Below, piece after piece: positions 1 to 4,607 of a DNA stretch of 5,311 nt. Under the pieces are notes generated by a model, which was not told the DNA's origin, searched no databases, and saw only the letters and a list, made by a program, of their open reading frames with translations. Numbering within the stretch: the first letter of the stretch is position 1; each line of letters opens with the position of its first letter. The translations under genes were made by a program, and so were the position numbers. The stretch is from Armatimonadota bacterium (lineage in GTDB: Bacteria; Armatimonadota; Zipacnadia; Zipacnadales; VGFC01): positions 1 through 5,311 of the forward strand of contig VGFB01000349.1 in the NCBI GenBank assembly GCA_016869015.1. The letters run 5' to 3'.

Positions 1-124
1 TGAGAGACTGCCGGTGCCGCTGGAGGAGTCGATGATGTGGAGCCTGATCGCCGGAGTGGCCTTCGTGGTGGTCTGGTTCGTGCTGATGAAGTTTGTGCTG
101 CCGCGCTTTGGGGTACCTACGTGA
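1..124 (+). CDS. C-terminal end of a membrane protein (5' end outside window)
   Basis: The reading frame from position 2 is open to a TGA at 122-124 and gives 40 residues: an acidic stretch around PVPLEES, then a hydrophobic segment of about 22 residues (SLIAGVAFVVVWFVLMKFVL), then a short PRFGVPT tail. This is a single membrane-spanning helix at the very C-terminus, so the protein is either tail-anchored or ends in the last helix of a polytopic protein. Third codon positions are mostly G or C, as in the other genes here, which supports real coding. I cannot assign a family from 40 residues. The gene is convergent with the glycosidase gene on the opposite strand, whose stop lies at 251. What is seen is the helix and the stop; anything about function would be a guess. 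Confidence 0.6.
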   Translation, partial: ERLPVPLEESMMWSLIAGVAFVVVWFVLMKFVLPRFGVPT

Positions 125-208
125 ATGCCCGCCGCCTGCGCGGTGGAGCCGCGCTCGGAGGACGCGCCGCAGGCGGAGGAGACGGAACCCAACCGCCGGG
201 AGGGCTGA
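125..208 (+). other. In-frame 27-codon continuation or tiny ORF after the TGA
   Basis: An ATG directly follows the TGA of the preceding gene (TGAATG) and is in the same frame. It opens 27 codons ending in TGA at 206-208. The peptide is short, charged and rich in Glu/Pro (ending AEETEPNRREG), with no membrane segment. Nearly every third codon position is G or C, and this bias is weaker in the other frames. The sequence therefore looks like it is or recently was coding: either a hydrophilic tail of the upstream membrane protein separated by a new stop (or a sequencing error), or a small separate gene. The ribosome-binding site is poor (GGGG at 110-113, 11 bases away). It could equally be chance in GC-rich DNA. 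The stretch from 209 to 250 holds nothing I can name except a 5-bp palindrome, TCAGGTCCTGA. Confidence 0.25.
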
Positions 209-250
209 GCGAGGCGTCAGGTCCTGATCGAGCCGCCGCCTTCGTCGGCC

Positions 251-3200
251 TCATCCCAGTCGCAGCAAGAGCGGGACCCTTGGCTCCAGCCGCATCAAGG
301 CCGAGGTCCCGCTCTTGCCTCCAATGAGGTCTTCCCACCGCTCCACGGGTCGGCCATCCCGCTCCAATCGCACCTCGACCGGCTCCTTGCGCAGGTTCAG
401 CAGGCTGCACAGGAGCGCTTCGCCCTGCCGGACGCTGCGGCACTCGACGGCCCAGACGGGCGCGCCGGAGGCGTCCAGGACGCGGACGGGGCGCTCGACA
501 CCGGCCGCCGTGAGGCGCGCGTCAAGTTCCCGGCTGAGCGGCTCGGGGCGCGTGGGAGCGAGGCGCGTTACGTTCGGGCCGGTGATCTCGCGCCTGTGCT
601 CGCGGCGATACTCGTTGCGACGGAGGCAGTCGCCAACCAGCGCGACGTGTCCACCGTCTTGCGCGAAGCGGGCGATCGCGCTCAGCACGTCCGCCTCCAC
701 GCAGTCGGCTCGCGGCACGATCAGCAGCTTCACCCCGGAGAGCCTCCCCTCGCGGATCATCCTGTCGGTCACGAACCCGACCGGCGTGTCGCAGAAGAAG
801 AGCGCCTCATAGGCCTCCTGCAGGCACGAGGCGTAGCCCATGTCGTCCATGTACAGCGAGGGCTTGCTGAAGTAGAGGGCCGCTCGCGCGGGAGGGGGGA
901 AGGCGGAGACCTCCCTCGCCAGGCGTCGAAGGTCCAGCGCCGAGGAGGCCGTGCCCCAACCCACCTGCGGTTGGCTCCAGGCGGTGTCGGTCATCCCCGC
1001 GCCGGCCTCGCCGGTTCCCAGCTGCCCGGTGGCCCAGACCCAGAAGGCGCTGAAGCGCAGGCCGTGCAGGTACGACTGCCAGTACGTGGCGCGGACGTAG
1101 TCGGCGGTCACGAAGGGCTCGTGCACGTAGTGGTACTCGAGGTCGGCCTGCGGCTTGCTGGGGGCGACGGAGGCGTAGAAGTCGAAGAGGAACGTCGCGC
1201 CCGACCAGCCGAAGGCGTATGCACCCGACCCCGGCGAGCGTCCCGCATCGCAGCCGGGGACATCGAGGATCTCCGCCTGTCTCTCGAAGTCGATGCCCTC
1301 CCACGGCTGCAGGATCGTCCAGGCCATCGGCTTGTTGGAGATGACCGCGTCGGGGTCGTGCCTGCGGACCTCCGCGGCCAGCCAGGCGAACCACTCGGCC
1401 ACGTGCTCGTGGTGGAAGCTGAGGAAGTCAAACCTCCCGGGGTCGGTCGGCTTCGTCGCGGGCCCGATCGCCTCGAAGCCCTCATGCGTTGTACTCCACG
1501 CCGCGTTCAGCGCCTCCAGGGCTCCGTGCTTCGCGCGCAGCCACTCGCGGTAGGCCTGCAGGTAGGCGGGATCGGCGCTCTGGTACGTCGGCTCGTTCAT
1601 CAGCCAGACGAGGCGGAAGCCGGGCTGGTCGGCGACCGCCGGGAAGAGCTTGCCGTAGTACCGCTCGACCAGCCGGTGGAGCGTCGGGGACTCGATGGCG
1701 AAGGGGAAGAACCCTCCGTAGGTCTTCGTCCGCTTGCCCCTGTGGCGCCCGAGGCCGCTCCAGTCCGGGAGTTGGTCCACCGGGTCGCCGCCAGTGAGGT
1801 CCGGGTACTTGGTGAGAGCCCACTCGGGGAAGTAGTGCAGCGTCGGGTTGAAGGAGATGGCGAGGTTCAGCCCGCGCAGCCGGTCCCAGTTCTCGACCAA
1901 CCGCGGGATCGCCGTCTCGTCGAAGGTCTCCTCACCCGTGACCATCGACAGGGCGGAGAAGGCGTCGAAGTCGTCGCCGACGAGGTTGAAGCCGTAGTTG
2001 CGCACCGTCTCGATCTCGTCCCACAGCTCGCCGTAGCCCAGCGGGCCGACGAGAGAGACGGGCTGGCCGGCGACCTCGAAGTTGCGGCCCTGCAACCGGA
2101 CCTGGTCCATCGGCGGATCCGGGACGGTTCGATCCGCGATCCGCCCCTCGGTGATCGCGGCGGCCTCGTCAGCCGCCTTCAGGCACAGCTCGTGCAGATC
2201 GGCCGAGTACCGTCGCGCCTTCTCCAGGCTGCCTGCCCGCGCCGCGGCCTCGACGACGGGGGAGAAACGCTCGGTCACCTGCAGCGCCGCGGTCGGATAC
2301 GCGGCCTGCCGGCCGGCCGCCTTGGCTCCTGCGACAGCCGTTCGGAGGCGCTCGATCATGCCCGCAACCCGAGCGTGCCTCGCCTGGAACCCGGCCAGCG
2401 TCAACACGTCGCCCCTCTGCTCCAGGTGCGCGTTCCCCGCCGGGGAGGACAGCTGCGCGCGCACCTCCACGGATGCGTCCCCCTGCTCGCCCAACTCCCA
2501 GGTCAGCGTCAGGGTCGAGACCCCCGCCGGCAGCGGCGTCGTCAGCAGGGCCGGCGCGGGATCATCCGCCGCCGAGGACCCCACGCCGAGCGAGCACGCG
2601 AGTGTTGCCTCCTCCACCGCGCGCGGCAGACAGACGAAGATCGGCAGCGAGGTCTGCGGCTCGGCGCATTCCCAGGGGTTGGGCAGCTCGAACTCGATGG
2701 ACGGCTGGGCGCCGTCCCCGCCGGACAGGAGCGGGGTGGCGACGGAGCCGGCCTCCAGCTTCACGTCATCGACGAGCAACTCCGCCGTCGGGCCGTCGGT
2801 ATTGACCATCAGCGGGAAGGCGCCGTCCTGCTCACCCGCAGTGAAGGTCCGGGTGAACCGCTTCCACTCCCCGCCCGTGTCACTGAGTCCCACCCGCATC
2901 CACCACCCGTGTCCCCCGCCCATCCACGCGGGCCCGGGGTCGTCGCTCTTCACGTAGCCGCTCAGGGTGTACTGCTCGCCGGGGATGAGGGCCAGCCCGC
3001 CCTGCAAGACCAGTTGACCGTAGATGTGCGGGCCGGGTGGCGTGGTGTTGGTGATCCGCACGGCGTGGCCGCCGCGTCGGCCGGGCTCGACGATCTCGAA
3101 GCTCGCGTCGGTGTTGCGCGGGTCCCAGCTCCACCCCTTCGGGCGGTTCCCCTCGATGGCCTCAAAGCCCCCATTGGGGACGAGGTTCTCTCCGAGCGAA

Positions 3201-3292
3201 ACGGCCTCCGCCCCGGCCAATGCGAGCCTGACCGGGCCCTGCGCCTGACCGGCCACGACCGCGAACAGCCCGCCAAGCACTGCGGGGACCAT
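251..3292 (-). CDS. GH42-type beta-galactosidase-like glycosidase with N-terminal CBM4/9-like domain
   Basis: This 1013-residue protein probably hydrolyses terminal beta-linked galactose or a related sugar outside the cytoplasm. Domains in order: a hydrophobic N-terminus (1-18, possible cleavage near GQAQG, but with no Lys/Arg before the core); a CBM4/9-like beta-sandwich (about 36-185, LVPNGGFE to VDDVKLE); a second beta-rich stretch (196-300); an Ala-rich helical linker (300-390); a GH42-like TIM barrel (about 405-780); a Rossmann/glutaminase-like trimerisation domain (about 800-905, KLLIVPRADC and GGHVALVGD); and a small C-terminal beta domain (935-1013). Barrel landmarks are WLMNEP, with Glu567 as the likely acid/base, then YREWLRAKHGALEALNAAWS, typical of GH42. 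KPQADLEY places the likely nucleophile at Glu719, with Glu725 as the alternative. The ATG was chosen because GGAGGT lies 8 bases upstream and no in-frame start codon lies just before it. It follows msrB by 19 bases, so it is probably co-transcribed. Substrate is unknown; the family call is firm, the exact activity is not. Confidence 0.85.
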   Translation of the reverse strand: MVPAVLGGLFAVVAGQAQGPVRLALAGAEAVSLGENLVPNGGFEAIEGNRPKGWSWDPRNTDASFEIVEPGRRGGHAVRITNTTPPGPHIYGQLVLQGGLALIPGEQYTLSGYVKSDDPGPAWMGGGHGWWMRVGLSDTGGEWKRFTRTFTAGEQDGAFPLMVNTDGPTAELLVDDVKLEAGSVATPLLSGGDGAQPSIEFELPNPWECAEPQTSLPIFVCLPRAVEEATLACSLGVGSSAADDPAPALLTTPLPAGVSTLTLTWELGEQGDASVEVRAQLSSPAGNAHLEQRGDVLTLAGFQARHARVAGMIERLRTAVAGAKAAGRQAAYPTAALQVTERFSPVVEAAARAGSLEKARRYSADLHELCLKAADEAAAITEGRIADRTVPDPPMDQVRLQGRNFEVAGQPVSLVGPLGYGELWDEIETVRNYGFNLVGDDFDAFSALSMVTGEETFDETAIPRLVENWDRLRGLNLAISFNPTLHYFPEWALTKYPDLTGGDPVDQLPDWSGLGRHRGKRTKTYGGFFPFAIESPTLHRLVERYYGKLFPAVADQPGFRLVWLMNEPTYQSADPAYLQAYREWLRAKHGALEALNAAWSTTHEGFEAIGPATKPTDPGRFDFLSFHHEHVAEWFAWLAAEVRRHDPDAVISNKPMAWTILQPWEGIDFERQAEILDVPGCDAGRSPGSGAYAFGWSGATFLFDFYASVAPSKPQADLEYHYVHEPFVTADYVRATYWQSYLHGLRFSAFWVWATGQLGTGEAGAGMTDTAWSQPQVGWGTASSALDLRRLAREVSAFPPPARAALYFSKPSLYMDDMGYASCLQEAYEALFFCDTPVGFVTDRMIREGRLSGVKLLIVPRADCVEADVLSAIARFAQDGGHVALVGDCLRRNEYRREHRREITGPNVTRLAPTRPEPLSRELDARLTAAGVERPVRVLDASGAPVWAVECRSVRQGEALLCSLLNLRKEPVEVRLERDGRPVERWEDLIGGKSGTSALMRLEPRVPLLLRLG
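265..318. repeat. Perfect 14-bp inverted repeat inside the 3' end of the glycosidase gene
   Basis: GCAAGAGCGGGACC at 265-278 is exactly repeated in inverse at 305-318 (GGTCCCGCTCTTGC), with 26 bases between. A smaller stem, CCTTG/CAAGG (278-282 and 296-300), nests within the loop and shares one base with the outer arm. The whole structure lies in the last 23 codons of the glycosidase gene and encodes GKSGT on one arm and RVPLLL on the other. Neither strand shows a T-run after the stem, so it is not a standard intrinsic terminator. It could stabilise the mRNA 3' end or act as a terminator-like block between the convergent genes. Confidence 0.6.
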
Positions 3293-3300
3293 CGGCGCCC

Positions 3301-3306
3301 ACCTCC
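3301..3306 (-). promoter_or_regulatory. Shine-Dalgarno of the glycosidase gene
   Basis: On the minus strand GGAGGT occupies 3306-3301, 8 bases before the ATG at 3292. It lies within the 19-base gap after the msrB stop codon and fixes the start used here. Confidence 0.75.
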
Positions 3307-3311
3307 CGGCA

Positions 3312-3755
3312 TCAACCGGCTTCGCTTGTCCCGGTGTCTTCGCCCAGGGTCGCCGAATCGCCCTCCTCGAAGGTCAGCGCCACGCTGTTGATGCAGAACC
3401 GCAGGCCGGTCGGCGCCGGGCCGTCGCGGAAGACGTGTCCCAGGTGGGCGTCGCACTCCGCGCACCTGACCTCCACGCACGGCGGGCCGAACGTGTCGTC
3501 GCGCTCGCACACGACGCGGCTCTGATCGGCCGGGCGGCAGAAGCTCGGCCACCCGGTGCCCGAGTCGAACTTGGCGTCCGACAGAAACAGCGTCTCCCCA
3601 CAGCACACGCAGCGGTACGTGCCCGGGCGGAAGTTCTCGCAGTGCTCGCCGGAGAAGGGCGGCTCCGTCGCGCCGCAGCGCGTGACCCGATACTGCGCGT
3701 CGGTCAGTCGCTCACGCCACCGATCATCGGGGCAGTCCACGCGCTCGCGCTCCAC
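3312..3755 (-). CDS. msrB: Peptide methionine-(R)-S-oxide reductase MsrB
   Basis: This 147-residue enzyme reduces the R epimer of methionine sulfoxide in oxidised proteins, normally recharged by thioredoxin. The family signature is complete: WRERLTDAQYRVTR at the start, the zinc-binding pairs C49-x2-C52 and C98-x2-C101, the substrate-pocket motif GTGWPSF (66-72), AHLGHVF, and RFCINSVAL with the catalytic Cys121. The usual resolving cysteine of the SGCGWP motif is Thr67 here; Cys73, Cys83, Cys93, Cys27 or Cys39 could replace it. No signal peptide is seen, so it is cytoplasmic. The GTG start at 3755 was chosen because GGAGG lies 6 bases upstream and the protein then has normal family length. 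The frame stays open upstream to 4457, but that part is antisense to the prepilin gene and unrelated to MsrB. An acidic 18-residue tail follows the domain. It is probably first in an operon with the glycosidase gene. Confidence 0.95.
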   Translation of the reverse strand: MERERVDCPDDRWRERLTDAQYRVTRCGATEPPFSGEHCENFRPGTYRCVCCGETLFLSDAKFDSGTGWPSFCRPADQSRVVCERDDTFGPPCVEVRCAECDAHLGHVFRDGPAPTGLRFCINSVALTFEEGDSATLGEDTGTSEAG

Positions 3756-3761
3756 GGCTGG

Positions 3762-3766
3762 CCTCC
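3762..3766 (-). promoter_or_regulatory. Shine-Dalgarno deciding the GTG start of msrB
   Basis: GGAGG on the minus strand at 3766-3762 stands 6 bases before the GTG at 3755. It decides the start against the much longer open frame and against a second in-frame GTG five codons further in. Confidence 0.75.
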
Positions 3767-3818
3767 GATCTCCCCTGTCCTGTCGGTCTGAGCGCCGGGA
3801 TGGGCAAGGCGCGTCGGT

Positions 3819-3864
3819 CAACAACACTCCGGCGGGAGCGTTCCTCTCCGCGCCAGTGTTGTGG
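3819..3864. promoter_or_regulatory. 46-base imperfect palindrome/hairpin in the msrB-prepilin divergent region
   Basis: CAACAACACT (3819-3828) and AGTGTTGTGG (3855-3864) are inverted copies matching at 9 of 10 positions. Between them, 3831-3838 and 3844-3853 can pair further (GGCGGGAG against CTCTCCGCGC, with two single-base bulges), closing a 5-base loop at 3839-3843. The structure ends 5 bases before the AT-rich patch that may hold the prepilin promoter -10. It may be an operator for a dimeric regulator or a leader hairpin of the msrB transcript. No T-run follows, so it is not a typical terminator. The 156-base gap 3756-3911 otherwise holds only ribosome-binding sites and a possible -10. 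Confidence 0.45.
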
Positions 3865-3869
3865 ATAAC

Positions 3870-3875
3870 TAGATA
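3870..3875 (+). promoter_or_regulatory. Possible -10 element of the prepilin gene
   Basis: TAGATA lies in the most AT-rich patch of the intergenic region (GGATAACTAGATATTGG, 3863-3879), 36 bases before the ATG at 3912. It would give a leader of roughly 30 bases. No good -35 hexamer is found 16-18 bases upstream; that position lies in the GC-rich part of the palindrome. A promoter here would need an activator, or the real one is elsewhere. Confidence 0.25.
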
Positions 3876-3897
3876 TTGGAAGTGCCATTCTGATCCT

Positions 3898-3902
3898 GGA
3901 GG
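3898..3902 (+). promoter_or_regulatory. Shine-Dalgarno of the prepilin gene
   Basis: GGAGG at 3898-3902 is followed by a 9-base spacer and the ATG at 3912. The start is also fixed by the prepilin leader MSRRG directly before FTLIE. Confidence 0.75.
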
Positions 3903-3911
3903 CAAGGTACC

Positions 3912-4526
3912 ATGTCGCGACGAGGCTTCACGCTGATCGAGTTGCTCGTGGTCATCGCGATCATCGCCATCCTGGCGGCGATCTTGTTCCCCGTCTTCGC
4001 CAGGGCCCGGGAGAAAGCGCGTCAGTCGGCCTGCCTCTCGAACATCAAGCAGATCGCGCTGGGCTGTCTGATGTACGCTCAGGACTACGACGAGATGATG
4101 GTCACCGGTAGCGGCTATCAGAACACCACCATCAACTGGCAGTTGAAGGTCGAGCCCTACATGAAGAACACGCAGATCTTCGTGTGCCCCTCCCAGGCAC
4201 GGGGGGCCTTCACATACTGGGGCGCGACGCTGTACTACGGCTATGCCCTCATGTGGCGCGGCGGGCAGCCGCTGGGGAACATCCAACAGCCGGCGGGGAC
4301 GGTCCTGACCAATGACGGCGTCCATCCGGCGGTTGACGGCTACCGCGGCGCCGTGCCGAAGTTCTGCACGGGGTTCAACACCTGCCAGCCGCGACCGCCC
4401 GTCGAGGACGACTTCTACCACAACGGCGGAAGCAACGTCGCCTTCTGGGATGGCCATGCCAAGTGGGTGCGCTGGAACGACCGGGACTTCATGACCTGGG
4501 GCACCGCGACCACGTACTGGAAGTAG
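3912..4526 (+). CDS. Type IV pilin-like / pseudopilin protein with H-X9-DG C-terminal motif
   Basis: This 204-residue precursor has a class III (prepilin peptidase) signal. The basic leader MSRRG is cut after Gly5, leaving an N-methylated Phe6 and the conserved Glu10 (fifth mature residue), then a hydrophobic helix to about residue 29. The amphipathic continuation FPVFARAREKARQSACLSN leads into the YAQDYDE stretch typical of Armatimonadota-type prepilins. The C-terminal half has a globular Trp/Tyr-rich domain and the motif H170-x9-D180-G181 (FYHNGGSNVAFWDGHAKW), the hallmark of the 'prepilin-type processing-associated H-X9-DG' family. Five Cys (41, 52, 92, 152, 158) could form disulfides outside the inner membrane. 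Such proteins are assembled into or associated with type II secretion or pilus-like fibres; their exact role is unknown and genomes often encode dozens. No pilus assembly genes are nearby, so it is an orphan unit, divergent from msrB and convergent with the phosphatase-like gene. Confidence 0.93.
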   Translation: MSRRGFTLIELLVVIAIIAILAAILFPVFARAREKARQSACLSNIKQIALGCLMYAQDYDEMMVTGSGYQNTTINWQLKVEPYMKNTQIFVCPSQARGAFTYWGATLYYGYALMWRGGQPLGNIQQPAGTVLTNDGVHPAVDGYRGAVPKFCTGFNTCQPRPPVEDDFYHNGGSNVAFWDGHAKWVRWNDRDFMTWGTATTYWK

Positions 4527-4546
4527 GCTCTGCTACGCCGTCGAGA

Positions 4547-4577
4547 GCCGCCCCCGGCCTCCCCGGCCGGGGGCGGC
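4547..4577. terminator. GC-rich hairpin between convergent genes, probable bidirectional terminator
   Basis: A perfect 13-bp stem, GCCGCCCCCGGCC (4547-4559) against GGCCGGGGGCGGC (4565-4577), closes a TCCCC loop. It sits 20 bases after the prepilin stop and 30 bases after the stop of the opposing gene, so it can serve both. No T-run follows on either strand, so it differs from the textbook intrinsic terminator; GC-rich bacteria often use such U-poor hairpins. Confidence 0.65.
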
Positions 4578-4607
4578 GCCGTTCTGGGAGAGCGCAGCCG
4601 AGCCCCA

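Noticed and set aside
218..228. Short palindrome TCAGGTCCTGA
   Set aside because: Five-base arms with a one-base centre are expected by chance and cannot form a useful hairpin.
37..327. Plus-strand open frame of 96 codons at the left end
   Set aside because: It runs out of frame through the membrane-helix gene and into the antisense of the glycosidase gene, and has Gly/Ala/Arg-rich low-complexity content.
596..3391. Plus-strand open frame of 931 codons running antisense to the glycosidase gene
   Set aside because: It mirrors the minus-strand gene, gives an Arg/Gly/Val/Leu-rich product with no recognisable domain, and is explained by the lack of AT-rich stop codons in GC-rich DNA. The minus frame has clear GH42 motifs.
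3799..3821. Possible -35 TTGACC on the minus strand for msrB
   Set aside because: The TTGACC at 3821-3816 is good by itself, but 16-18 bases downstream the sequence is CCGGCG-like with no -10 resemblance.
3876..3892. Sigma-54-like element (TTGGAAGTGCCATTCTG)
   Set aside because: Only the TTGG half fits; the -12 TTGC-type half is missing and the spacing is not right.
3756..4457. N-terminal extension of the msrB frame by 234 codons
   Set aside because: Most of it is antisense to the well-supported prepilin gene, and MsrB homology begins only after the GTG at 3755, which has its own ribosome-binding site.
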